Origin: Paracoccaceae bacterium
GTDB lineage: Bacteria > Pseudomonadota > Alphaproteobacteria > Rhodobacterales > Rhodobacteraceae
Assembly: GCA_020629115.1 (NCBI GenBank)
Contig: JAHDDY010000018.1
Location: 1-39,996 of the forward strand
Direction: 5' to 3'
Length of the DNA: 39,996 nt
Below the pieces are notes generated by a model. It ran no database searches. It worked only from the letters and a program-made list of their open reading frames with translations, and was not told the DNA's origin. Shown here one piece after another: positions 24,460 to 32,692 of the stretch (position 1 is the stretch's first letter; each line of letters begins with the position of its first letter). The position numbers were made by a program, and so were the translations under genes.

Positions 24460-24700
24460 GGGGACTCTCCATTGCAGTTGGCGGATCGGCATCCGACGGG
24501 ACGCGACCCTCGGATAACGCCGGGACGGGCGAATGGTTCGCGTATACTGCAAAAAACGTGGAAAGTCGCGCTTTTTCACGGTCCGGAGCGCGAAAAACGC
24601 CCTCCTGCGCGATGCATTCGTCCGTCGGCCCGCCCGGGGCGGCATCTTGCCAAAGGCCCCGCGCACCCCAATTGCGTCCCCTGCAAACGAGGATACGAGC

Positions 24701-25576
24701 ATGACCCGACCCATCCGCAAGGCCGTCTTCCCCGTCGCGGGCCTCGGCACCCGCTTCCTGCCCGCGACCAAGGCCATGCCCAAGGAGCTGCTGCCCGTCG
24801 TCGACAAGCCGGTGCTGCAATACGCGGTCGAGGAGGCGAGGGCGGCCGGGATCGAGGAGTTCGTCTTCGTCTCCTCCCGGGGCAAGTCGATCATGGAGGA
24901 TCACTTCGACGCCCATCCCGAATTGCGGAAGGCGCTGGAGGCGAAGGGGAAGACCGAGGCGCTGGAGGCCCTGCGCGCGTCGGTGCTCGATTCGGGGTCG
25001 ATGACGGTGGTGCGCCAGGCCGAGCCGCTGGGCCTCGGGCACGCCGTCTGGTGCGCGCGGCACGTGGTGGGCGACGAGCCGTTCGCGGTGCTGCTGCCCG
25101 ACGAGGTGGTGCTCGACCGCTCCTGCATCGCCGAGCTGGTCGAGGCCCATGCGCGCATCGGGCGCGGGCACGTGCTGGCGGTACAGGAGGTGCCGCGCGA
25201 GAAGACGGGGATGTACGGCGTCCTCGACCCGGACGGGGCCATGGAAAACGGTGTGTTCAGGGCCAAGGGCATGGTCGAGAAGCCCGACCCGGCGGAAGCG
25301 CCCTCGACTTTCGCCGCCACGGGGCGCTACGTGCTGGAGCCGTCGGTCTTCGGGTTCCTCGACCGGGGGCTGACGGGCGCGGGCGGGGAGATCCAGTTGA
25401 CGGACGCCATCGCCGGGACGATGGAGACCGATCCGCTCTACGGCTGCGCCTTCAGCGGCACGCGCTACGATTGCGGCGACAAGCTGGGCTTCCTGATGGC
25501 CAACGTCGCCGCCGGACTGGCGCGGGAGGGTATCGGGGAGGACCTGCGCGCCTTCCTGCGCGAGCAGGTGGGGTAG
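24701..25576 (+). CDS. galU: UTP-glucose-1-phosphate uridylyltransferase
   Basis: GalU makes UDP-glucose from UTP and glucose-1-phosphate for exopolysaccharide and other sugar nucleotides. The 291-residue protein has the nucleotide-binding start [20 protein letters not shown], the sugar-binding lysine segment [14 protein letters not shown], then [18 protein letters not shown], and VEKPDP, followed by EIQLTDAI and [13 protein letters not shown] 24701 is preceded by GAGGAT. The divergent region to infC (24460-24700) holds a TATACT box at 24543-24548 without a convincing -35. It meets the ABC gene tail to tail after six bases. It may serve the polysaccharide genes further right. Confidence 0.96.
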   Translation: MTRPIRKAVFPVAGLGTRFLPATKAMPKELLPVVDKPVLQYAVEEARAAGIEEFVFVSSRGKSIMEDHFDAHPELRKALEAKGKTEALEALRASVLDSGSMTVVRQAEPLGLGHAVWCARHVVGDEPFAVLLPDEVVLDRSCIAELVEAHARIGRGHVLAVQEVPREKTGMYGVLDPDGAMENGVFRAKGMVEKPDPAEAPSTFAATGRYVLEPSVFGFLDRGLTGAGGEIQLTDAIAGTMETDPLYGCAFSGTRYDCGDKLGFLMANVAAGLAREGIGEDLRAFLREQVG

Positions 25577-25582
25577 CGCGCG

Positions 25583-28500
25583 TCAGCGGTCGCGGATCAC
25601 CTCCCGCATCTGCTGCGACAGGTCGATCAGGTAGCCGGAGACGATCTTCAGGAGGCTCACGGCCATCTCCGGGTCATGCTCGATCACCTCCATCAGCTCC
25701 CGCGCGCCGATGCGCAGGCCCGCCATGTCCTCGCGCGCGACGAGGCCCAGCGTCCGGCGATGCCCCTTGATCACGGACAGGTCGCCGATCAGGCGTCCGG
25801 GGAGGATGTAGCGTTCCTCGAAGCCCGACGTGTCCGCGTCGTCCCAGACCAGCTCGCCCCGGCCCGCGGTGACGAGATAGGCGGCGTCGGCCTCCTCGCC
25901 CTCCCGGAAGACGTAGTCCCCCGCCGGCACCTCGAACCATTGCGAGGCGAAGGCGAGGAGGCGAAGCTGCGACCGGGCGAGGCCCTCGAAGAGCGGGGCG
26001 CGGCCCAGGGCGCGGATCTTGCGCGCCAGGTCGGACTGGCCGGGCATCGAATCGTCGTGGCCGGCGGGGTCGACGCCCGTGTCGACCAGCCTGCCGTCGG
26101 CCATCTCCATCACGATGTCGAAATCCTCGGGCCGCTCCACGCGCGGCTCCAGATGGACGATCGTTGCCTCGGGCAGGAGCGCGCGGACCTTGGCGCGGAT
26201 GGACAGGCGATCCTGCGCGTCGAAGGTGGTCAGGGCGTGGTCGAGCACGAGGATGTCGGGCCGGCGCATGGTCGCGCGCAGGAAGGCGATGCGCTCGTGG
26301 ACCGTGGGGGCGAGGTTCGTGCCGCCGGCGGTGGTCTCCAGGTCGCCGATGAGCGCGGCGATGTCGGTGCGCAGGCCCTCCTCCTCCAAGAGATCCCCGA
26401 GCAGGTCGCGCAGGCGATCCGCGTCGGCCCCCGCCTGGCGCGCGATCTTGCCGAAGACGAGATTCTCCATCACCGTCAGCCCCTCGACGAACCCGTCCGC
26501 GTCGAGGGGCGAGAACAGGCGCGATCCCCAGGGACCGAGACCCTCGGGCCGCGCCCGGCGCGCGTCGAGGATGGTGCGCTTGAGATCGGGCGTCACCGCC
26601 TCGCCCACCTGCTCGGCGGAGAAGCAGAAGGGCAGGGCGGCGAGGAGGCGGCCGTCGAAGTCGCACAGCCCTTCGATCCCCCCCGCCGCGCGGCGCTCGT
26701 CGATCCGGGTCAGCCATTCGAAGACCTCCCGCTCGATGCCGAGGCGACGAAGCAGCGGATGCTCGCCGCCCACGTGGTCGAAGGTGACGGAGATGACGGC
26801 GAGCAGGTCCGCGCCGAGGCGCAGTGCCTCCTGCCGCAATCCCGCCTCGTCGAGGAAGGCCGCGAACTCCGGGTCGCGGGCGAGAGCGTCGGGCTGGAGC
26901 GGATATTTCGAGACGGCGTAAAGGATGTTGCCGCCGATGGCCTGACCGGGATTGAAGCGGTCGACGTCGAAGGGGTGGACGATGCGGTCCAGCCCGGCCT
27001 CCGCCACCCGGCGCCGCGCTTCCGGGCGCAGGGCGACGATGCGCTCGGCGAGGCGCGGGCGACGGGAAGGGTCGAAGCCGCTGACGATGCCGCGCTTGAA
27101 CAGGAACCCGTCGGAGCCGAGCGCGGCGGCGAGCCTGTCCCACCATTCCACGATTTCCTCCTCGCTGTCGAACCCGCTTCCGCGCGGGTTCAGCCAGGGG
27201 ACGTCGGCGGGGTCGGTGCTGTTGCCGGTGCGCCCGGCCTCCTCCAGCGCGGCGCGCAGGCCGGCGTCGGACCCGTCGCCCACCTCGGGCGCGGTCAGGA
27301 GCGGCAGGCGCACGTTATCCTCGATCCGGCCCTTGAAGAGATAGGGCTTGGCCCCGGCCACCCCGATCCGCGCGGCCACCACGCCCTGGTGCAGGGCGTT
27401 GAGGTCGCGCCCGCCCACGGTCACGCGACCGCTCGTCGGCAGGATGGCGCGCGACAGGACATGGGCGAGGGCGCGGCGTTCGGAGGTGCTGGCCGACTGG
27501 ATGGCGACCATGCGCCCGGCGGGGACGGTGAAGGACAGATCGTCGAGGATCGTGCCCCCGTCCGGCTCGCGCACGGTGACGTTCTCGAAGACGACGGGGC
27601 CGTCGAGCCGGGGCACGCTCTCGGGCCGCCCCTCCATCAGGGCCGCGTCGATCATGCCGGGCGGGTCGAACTGCTCGATGATCGTCTCGTAGCGGAGCGT
27701 CATGTCCTGGGACTGGTTGTAGTAGGCCAGCAGCTCCTTCCACGGGCCGGAGAGGTCCTTGTAGGCGGCGAGCGCGGCGACCAGCGCGCCGATGGTGAGT
27801 TGACCCTGAATGACCAGATAGCCGCCGACGGAGAAGAAGAAGAACGGCGTGAGCTGCGTGATGAAGTTGTTCACGAACTTCATGAAATACTTCTTCTGGT
27901 AGATCCGGTACCGGATCTCGAAGAGGCGGCCCAGCCCTTCGGTGAACCCCGCCATCGTGTAGGGAACCACGCCGTTGGAGCGGATATCCTCGACGCCGGC
28001 CACCGTCTCGCCGATCCGCTCGGAGAAGCGCCGGACCTCCTGCACGCGCTCCTTGTTCAGGAGGTTCACCTGCCGCTGCAGCTTCGGGATGATCCATGCC
28101 TGGAGCGGGATGAGGGCGATGGCGGTCAGGCCCAGCCAGACGCTCTGGACGAACAGGAAGCCGAGGATGGTGAGCATCTGCCCGCCCTGGAAGACGGGCT
28201 GGGCCAGCGCATCGCCCATGATGCCGCCCAGGGGTTCGGCCTCCGAGGTGACGATGGAGACCATCTCCCCCTGCGAAGTGCGCCGGAAATGCGGCAGCGG
28301 AAAGCGCAGCACGCGGGCGATGAGCTGGTAGCGGAAGCGGCGCAGCAGCCGCTCGGCCATGATCCCCTTCATCGTGTTGAGCCGCATCTTCACGAGGCCC
28401 CAGACGGTGACGGCGACGAGGAAGGCCCCGCACAGGATCATCAGGTAGCCGATGCGGTCGACCGTGTACCCGAACACCTCGATCCCGCCTTCCGGCCCGC

Positions 28501-28639
28501 CGATGGCATCGTTGATGATCAGCTTGGGCAGTTCGAGCGTGGCGTAGAGGATCGGGAAGGTCAGCACCGTCAGCGCCAGCAGCGCGATCTGCTGGGCGCG
28601 GCTGTATTTCCAGACGAAGGCGAAGAGGCTGCGTTCCAT
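25583..28639 (-). CDS. ABC exporter-like membrane protein with degenerate ATPase domain and C-terminal cyclic-nucleotide-binding domain
   Basis: This 1018-residue protein has a six-helix ABC type-1 membrane domain (about 15-310), a nucleotide-binding-type domain (about 345-860) stretched by roughly 300 residues, and a cNMP-binding domain (878-1010; FREGEEADAAYLV and IGDLSVIKGHRRT). The ATPase motifs are lost: at the Walker A position (382-390) all glycines and the Lys/Ser are changed, the Q-loop Gln is Ala, the LSGGQ region reads VHERI (780-784), and the Walker B Glu is His801 while Asp800 remains. The switch His is also absent. The reading frame is uninterrupted. It could be a regulator or scaffold instead of a pump. 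It follows the LOG and endonuclease V genes. Confidence 0.85.
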   Translation of the reverse strand: MERSLFAFVWKYSRAQQIALLALTVLTFPILYATLELPKLIINDAIGGPEGGIEVFGYTVDRIGYLMILCGAFLVAVTVWGLVKMRLNTMKGIMAERLLRRFRYQLIARVLRFPLPHFRRTSQGEMVSIVTSEAEPLGGIMGDALAQPVFQGGQMLTILGFLFVQSVWLGLTAIALIPLQAWIIPKLQRQVNLLNKERVQEVRRFSERIGETVAGVEDIRSNGVVPYTMAGFTEGLGRLFEIRYRIYQKKYFMKFVNNFITQLTPFFFFSVGGYLVIQGQLTIGALVAALAAYKDLSGPWKELLAYYNQSQDMTLRYETIIEQFDPPGMIDAALMEGRPESVPRLDGPVVFENVTVREPDGGTILDDLSFTVPAGRMVAIQSASTSERRALAHVLSRAILPTSGRVTVGGRDLNALHQGVVAARIGVAGAKPYLFKGRIEDNVRLPLLTAPEVGDGSDAGLRAALEEAGRTGNSTDPADVPWLNPRGSGFDSEEEIVEWWDRLAAALGSDGFLFKRGIVSGFDPSRRPRLAERIVALRPEARRRVAEAGLDRIVHPFDVDRFNPGQAIGGNILYAVSKYPLQPDALARDPEFAAFLDEAGLRQEALRLGADLLAVISVTFDHVGGEHPLLRRLGIEREVFEWLTRIDERRAAGGIEGLCDFDGRLLAALPFCFSAEQVGEAVTPDLKRTILDARRARPEGLGPWGSRLFSPLDADGFVEGLTVMENLVFGKIARQAGADADRLRDLLGDLLEEEGLRTDIAALIGDLETTAGGTNLAPTVHERIAFLRATMRRPDILVLDHALTTFDAQDRLSIRAKVRALLPEATIVHLEPRVERPEDFDIVMEMADGRLVDTGVDPAGHDDSMPGQSDLARKIRALGRAPLFEGLARSQLRLLAFASQWFEVPAGDYVFREGEEADAAYLVTAGRGELVWDDADTSGFEERYILPGRLIGDLSVIKGHRRTLGLVAREDMAGLRIGARELMEVIEHDPEMAVSLLKIVSGYLIDLSQQMREVIRDR

Positions 28640-28698
28640 GGGACCATCGAAGCTTCGGCGACTCGACCCGGGGCGTCAAGCGTGCCGGTTGAACTGGT

Positions 28699-29016
28699 TC
28701 AGATCGCCCGCGCCGCCCTCATCGCCGCCCGCACCGCGCCATCGGCCGCGTGGGTCGTCTCGGGCAGGCAATGGCGGGGCGCGAGGGCGAGGATGCGGGC
28801 GCAGGCGGCGTCGAGCGATATCCGGTGGCCGATGGAGACGAAGACCGGCTTCACGCCGTCCTGCGGGCGCAGCACGGCCCCGATCGTCTCGCCATCGTCC
28901 ATCAGGTCGGACCGGCTGCCCCGCGACGCGCCCGGCTCCCCGTACGTGTCGACGAGGCGGGTCTGGAGCGCGCGGGCCGACGCCGCGTCCTCGAAGCGAA
29001 AGAGCGTGTCCGGCAT
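28699..29016 (-). pseudogene. Endonuclease V, C-terminal part only (5'-truncated)
   Basis: This 105-residue ORF matches the C-terminal half of endonuclease V, the deoxyinosine-specific repair enzyme: RLVDTYGEPGASRGSRSDLM, then IGAVLRPQDGVKPVFVSIGHRISLD, and the ending LAPRHCLPETTHAAD, which corresponds to the family's YRLPEPTR. A full enzyme has about 225 residues, and the catalytic aspartates and glutamate (E. coli type Asp35, Glu89 and Asp110 region) lie in the missing N-terminal half. The first 15 residues here replace it and are not recognised. The preceding gene ends 7 bases before the start, so the lost part is not hidden next door. It is either a decaying remnant or a repurposed fragment. 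Confidence 0.7.
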
Positions 29017-29023
29017 CGCCGCG

Positions 29024-29575
29024 CTACAGCCCCTCCAGCGCGATGGCCACCGCCTCCTCGGGCGTCTTCGCCACGGTGTAGAAGTCGTTGAAATTGCCGC
29101 GCATGAAGCCCGTCTCCGTCATGTGGGCGAAGAGGTCGAGCAGGCGCGACCAGTATCCGCCCGTATCCACGAAGACGAGCGGGCGCGCGTGCAGGCCGAG
29201 CTGACGCCAAGTCAGGGTCTCGATCGCCTCGTCCAGCGTGCCCGCCCCGCCCGGCAGGACGACGAAGGCATCGGCATTGGCGAACATGACCTTCTTGCGT
29301 TCATGCATCGTCTCGGTGCGGATGAGGGTGGTGTTGACGTCCGTGCGCCCCTCCATCCCGGCGAGGGCGTCGGGGACCACGCCGATCACCTCGCCCCCCG
29401 CATCCAGCGCGGCATGGGCGGTCGCCCCCATCAGCCCGTTCTCCCCCGCCCCGTAGATCAACCGCGCCCCGCGCCCCGCGATGGCCCGCCCCAGCGCGCC
29501 CGCCGCCGCCATGTACACCGGATCGCTCCCCGGCGAGGAGCCGCAATAGACGCAGATGGCCGGTTTGCCGTGCAT
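29024..29575 (-). CDS. LOG family protein (TIGR00730 Rossmann fold, cytokinin nucleoside monophosphate phosphoribohydrolase type)
   Basis: This 183-residue protein belongs to the LOG/YvdD family, which cleaves nucleoside monophosphates such as AMP or cytokinin ribotides to base and ribose 5-phosphate. The hallmarks are CVYCGSSPG at the N-terminus, the IYGAGENGLMGATAHAAL segment, the MHERKKVMFANADAFVVLPGGAGTLDE motif (R/K pair and the GGxGTxxE motif), and TWRQLGLHARPLVF. ATG 29575 follows an AAGGA ribosome binding site; the reading from 29848 adds residues upstream of the promoter and is not used. Endonuclease V and ABC genes follow on the same strand. Confidence 0.92.
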   Translation of the reverse strand: MHGKPAICVYCGSSPGSDPVYMAAAGALGRAIAGRGARLIYGAGENGLMGATAHAALDAGGEVIGVVPDALAGMEGRTDVNTTLIRTETMHERKKVMFANADAFVVLPGGAGTLDEAIETLTWRQLGLHARPLVFVDTGGYWSRLLDLFAHMTETGFMRGNFNDFYTVAKTPEEAVAIALEGL

Positions 29576-29705
29576 GGGGAGGGTCCTTTCGTTGCCGTCG
29601 ACAGGATCGCATATAGAGCGGTCGAGCCGGAAGGGGCGGGAAAGGCGTGACGCATGAGGAACGAGGCGGGGTTTTCTTCCGAATTGTCGGGTTGCGAATG
29701 AAAAT

Positions 29706-29746
29706 GATAAAAATTGTAGCGAAAATGTACGAAATGTGATTTTATC
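29706..29746. promoter_or_regulatory. AT-rich regulatory-looking region upstream of the histidine kinase
   Basis: GATAAAA (29706-29712) and TTTTATC (29740-29746) form an inverted repeat with a 27-base spacer. Inside is the tandem pair CGAAAATGTA and CGAAATGTGA (29720-29739). It lies 56-96 bases before the kinase start and contrasts with the GC-rich surroundings. I cannot assign a clear -35/-10 pair. Confidence 0.4.
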
Positions 29747-29801
29747 CGCCCCCGTTCGGAAGTATTGCCAAGGGGCAGTCGCATGGAGGGGGAACCTTGC
29801 G

Positions 29802-31226
29802 ATGACTATGACATCCGAAGCGGCGGATAGGGAGTTCGTCGGTTCCATGCACGTTCACGATCACGGTGTCTTTGCGGCCCTCCGGGACCGGACGCGGTCG
29901 GTCGCACGCGGCATCTTCTTCTGTGCCGCGATCTTCATCTATATCACCTATGCCGTCCTCGATACGATGGCGGTCGAGTCGATGCCGTTCAATCTGCTCG
30001 TGCTGCGCTTCGGTATCGTCATTCCGATTCTGACGGTACTCGCCGCGGCCTACGCGCTCGGGCGTTTCCGGGAGCGCGAATACCTGCCCTATCTCGCTTG
30101 CCTTCTCGTCGCGGTCGGCTCGATCTACTACGTCTACGTCCTGCACGGGAAGACGCTCACGCGGATCGTGCCCTGCACGGTCGCCTCGTTCGCGGTCCTG
30201 GCCTGGATATTCTACCTGCCGTCCCTGAGGCGCAGCGTGGTCCTCGGCGGCGTGCTGGTGGCGGCGTTCGTCGCCTTCTGCCTCGCCCATTCCCTGCGCC
30301 CGGACATCCTGGGGACCAACCTCTATGTCGTCGGGCTGAGCTGCGCGCTGCTGATCGGCGGGACGTTCTTCCTGACGGAGATGGAGCGCAATCAGGACAT
30401 GCTCCGGGATCGGTTCCAGGATCTCTCGGACGTCGTGGACCATCTTCAGGAGCGTACCGCATCGCTTCATGCCGAGGCGAAGCAGGCGGAGAAGGCGAAG
30501 ACCGCGTTCCTCGCGGTGGTCAGCCACGAACTGCGCACGCCCCTCAACGCGATTCTCGGCTTCTCCGATATCATCGCGAAGGAGATGATGGGCCGGATCA
30601 GTCCTGCCGCCTACCGCGACTATGCCCGATACATCCGCGACAGCGGGCAACGGCTTCTCGCGCTGGTCAACGATATCATCGACGTCGCCCAGGCCGAACT
30701 GGACGACATCGCGTTCGAGGCGGAGCCTGTCGATCTCGCGGATACGGTCGCGGCGGCGGTCGCGCACTGCGAAGGCCCCGCCCGGGAGGCGCAGGTGACG
30801 ATCCTGTCGCCGGACAGGCGGCACGGCGCGGCGGTCATCCGGGGCGACGCCGCCCGCCTGCGACAGGCCATGACGAACGTCGTCGACAATGCCGTCAAGT
30901 TCTCCTACCCGGGCGGCACGGTCGCGGTCGACCTACGACCGGACCCGGATGGCGGGTTCCTGTTTTCGGTGTCGGACAACGGTATCGGCATCGCACCGGA
31001 AGATATCCGGCGCGTGCGCCGCCCGTTCGACCAGGTGGAGAGTGCCTTCGCGCGCGTCAACGGCGGACTGGGGCTGGGGCTGACCCTGAGCGGCATCGTC
31101 GCGACCGCCCATGGCGGCGATCTGGAGATCGAGAGCGAGGAGGGCGAGGGAACGGTCGTCGTCCTGTCCCTGCGCGGCATCGACGCCGAGGTCCGGAAGG
31201 CGGAAGGGGCGGCTGGGCGCTACTGA
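29802..31226 (+). CDS. Membrane histidine kinase
   Basis: This 474-residue sensor kinase has an N-terminal cytoplasmic stretch, about six membrane segments (residues 35-205) with short loops, then a coiled linker (MERNQDMLRDRFQDL) and the kinase core. His242 in the H-box VVSHELRTPLNAILGFSD is the phosphorylation site. The ATP-binding domain shows the N-box NVVDNAVKFS, the G1 box DNGIGI and the G2 box GLGLGLTL. The six-helix sensor resembles other integral-membrane sensors; no periplasmic domain is visible. ATG 29802 follows GGAGG. No response regulator is adjacent, so it is an orphan kinase. Its neighbours on the right are polysaccharide genes, but no target can be deduced. Confidence 0.9.
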   Translation: MTMTSEAADREFVGSMHVHDHGVFAALRDRTRSVARGIFFCAAIFIYITYAVLDTMAVESMPFNLLVLRFGIVIPILTVLAAAYALGRFREREYLPYLACLLVAVGSIYYVYVLHGKTLTRIVPCTVASFAVLAWIFYLPSLRRSVVLGGVLVAAFVAFCLAHSLRPDILGTNLYVVGLSCALLIGGTFFLTEMERNQDMLRDRFQDLSDVVDHLQERTASLHAEAKQAEKAKTAFLAVVSHELRTPLNAILGFSDIIAKEMMGRISPAAYRDYARYIRDSGQRLLALVNDIIDVAQAELDDIAFEAEPVDLADTVAAAVAHCEGPAREAQVTILSPDRRHGAAVIRGDAARLRQAMTNVVDNAVKFSYPGGTVAVDLRPDPDGGFLFSVSDNGIGIAPEDIRRVRRPFDQVESAFARVNGGLGLGLTLSGIVATAHGGDLEIESEEGEGTVVVLSLRGIDAEVRKAEGAAGRY

Positions 31227-31242
31227 TCCTTGCGAGGGTGCC

Positions 31243-32574
31243 TCAATGCACCCCGTCCGGCCACAGTACCACCCGCACCGTCCGCATCATGATGAAGATG
31301 TCGAGCAGGACGTTGAAGTTCTTCACGTAGTAGAGGTCGTAGCGCAGCTTTTCGCGGGCGTCCTCCTCCGTCGCGCCGTAGCGGTATTTTATCTGCGCCC
31401 AGCCGGTCAGGCCCGGCTTGACCCGGTGGCGCTCGGAATAGAAGGGCATCCGCTCCTCCAGTTGCGCGACGAAGAAGGGGCGTTCGGGGCGGGGGCCGAC
31501 GAGGCTCATCTCGCCGCGCAGGATGTTCAGCAGTTGCGGTAGCTCGTCGATGCGGGTCTGGCGCAGGAAGCGGCCCACTCGGGTGATGCGCGGGTCGTGC
31601 TCCTGCGCCCATTGCGGCGCGCCTGCGGCCTCGGCGTCGGAGCGCATCGAGCGGAACTTCACGATCTCGTAGGGCGCGCCGTTCAGCCCCGTGCGCACCT
31701 GCCGGTAGAAGACGCCGCCGGGCGAATCGAGCCGCACCGCGAGCGCCGCCGCCAGCAGCACGGGCGAGAGGATCGCCAGCGCCGTCCCCGATATCGCGAC
31801 GTCGAGGAAGCGCTTGGCCCACATCGACCACGGCGCGTATCCCGCGTTGCGCGAGAAGACGAAGCGCGCGGGATAGAGGTTCTCCAGATCGACCTTGTCG
31901 GTCTCCATCTCGCCGAAATCCATGGCGTCGAGGATGCGGATGCCGGCGGCCTTGCAGTCGAGCAGGGCGGTGACGGGCAGGGGCGCGCCCCGGTCGGCGA
32001 CGACGATCTCCGTCACGTCCATCGCCGTCGCCCGTTCCAGCAGGCCCGCGCCCGCATCCGCCGAGGCGACTGCGCCGACGATCCGGCCCCCGCCCGTGCC
32101 CTCCTGCGCCACCGCGCGCACCATGGCCGCGTCGCTGCCCTCGCCGATGACGAGGATACGCCGTTGCAGCGGCACGTAGCGCAGCACCCGCCCGAAGACG
32201 GTGCGCGCGACCGTCACCGCGCCGTAGGAGAAGGACGCGCAAGCGATGGCGTAGAGCGGCGAGACCCAGATATCGCCGAAGACGTAGACGATGCCGAAGC
32301 CGAGGCCGGCCCCGAGGACGCAGGCGACCCCGAGCCGCTCCGTCATCGTCGCCATGTCCGCCCGGGCTTCCGGCTCGTAGATGCCGAGCGCGAGCATCAT
32401 CACGACGGTGAGGGCGGCGGGCAGGGCGGCGGCGCTGGTCAGGCCGGACGGGCCGTAGGGCGAATGCACCACCAGCGTGGCCAGGACGAAGATGGCCCCG
32501 TAGACCGTCAGCGCCTCGATCAGCGCCAGGAGAACGACCTGCACCCGTACGGAATGCCCGAAAATCTGTACCAC
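31243..32574 (-). CDS. Exopolysaccharide polyprenyl glycosylphosphotransferase (WcaJ/ExoY-like)
   Basis: This 443-residue enzyme moves a sugar-1-phosphate to undecaprenyl phosphate, the first step of exopolysaccharide assembly, at the inner membrane. The N-terminal half has about four membrane segments and a nucleotide-binding-like domain ([13 protein letters not shown]). The C-terminal catalytic domain starts at [10 protein letters not shown] and contains [43 protein letters not shown] and [10 protein letters not shown]. The start is the GTG at 32574 with AAGGCGG before it; longer readings enter the opposite gene. It diverges from the RTX protein over 118 bases that contain an inverted repeat. 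It meets the histidine kinase tail to tail. Confidence 0.93.
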   Translation of the reverse strand: MVQIFGHSVRVQVVLLALIEALTVYGAIFVLATLVVHSPYGPSGLTSAAALPAALTVVMMLALGIYEPEARADMATMTERLGVACVLGAGLGFGIVYVFGDIWVSPLYAIACASFSYGAVTVARTVFGRVLRYVPLQRRILVIGEGSDAAMVRAVAQEGTGGGRIVGAVASADAGAGLLERATAMDVTEIVVADRGAPLPVTALLDCKAAGIRILDAMDFGEMETDKVDLENLYPARFVFSRNAGYAPWSMWAKRFLDVAISGTALAILSPVLLAAALAVRLDSPGGVFYRQVRTGLNGAPYEIVKFRSMRSDAEAAGAPQWAQEHDPRITRVGRFLRQTRIDELPQLLNILRGEMSLVGPRPERPFFVAQLEERMPFYSERHRVKPGLTGWAQIKYRYGATEEDAREKLRYDLYYVKNFNVLLDIFIMMRTVRVVLWPDGVH

Positions 32575-32598
32575 GGTGCCCGCCTTCTGCCGGATTGC

Positions 32599-32617
32599 GT
32601 ATCGGGCGGGACGATAC
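32599..32617. promoter_or_regulatory. Inverted repeat between the glycosylphosphotransferase and the RTX gene
   Basis: GTATCG (32599-32604) and CGATAC (32612-32617) are perfect inverted arms with a 7-base spacer. It lies between two divergent genes, 25 and 76 bases from their starts. This placement fits a shared operator. No binding protein is known to me. Confidence 0.4.
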
Positions 32618-32692
32618 AGGGAGGCGATTGAGCATTTCTGAACGGTCTTGGGCGATTGTGGCCCATCCGGCCCCGCCCGAAGGACCTCTACC

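Noticed and set aside
24460-24492. Upstream ATG as the infC start
   Set aside because: It would add eleven residues not seen in the family and has no ribosome binding site, while GGAGAG precedes the ATA at the conserved position.
27480-27510. Frameshift or sequencing error as the cause of the broken Walker A motif in the ABC gene
   Set aside because: The frame is continuous, the sequence on both sides aligns in register with the same length, and the other ATPase motifs are lost as well.
25676-29650. 1324-codon plus-strand ORF opposite the ABC and LOG genes
   Set aside because: Shadow of several genes on the other strand; it also crosses their boundaries.
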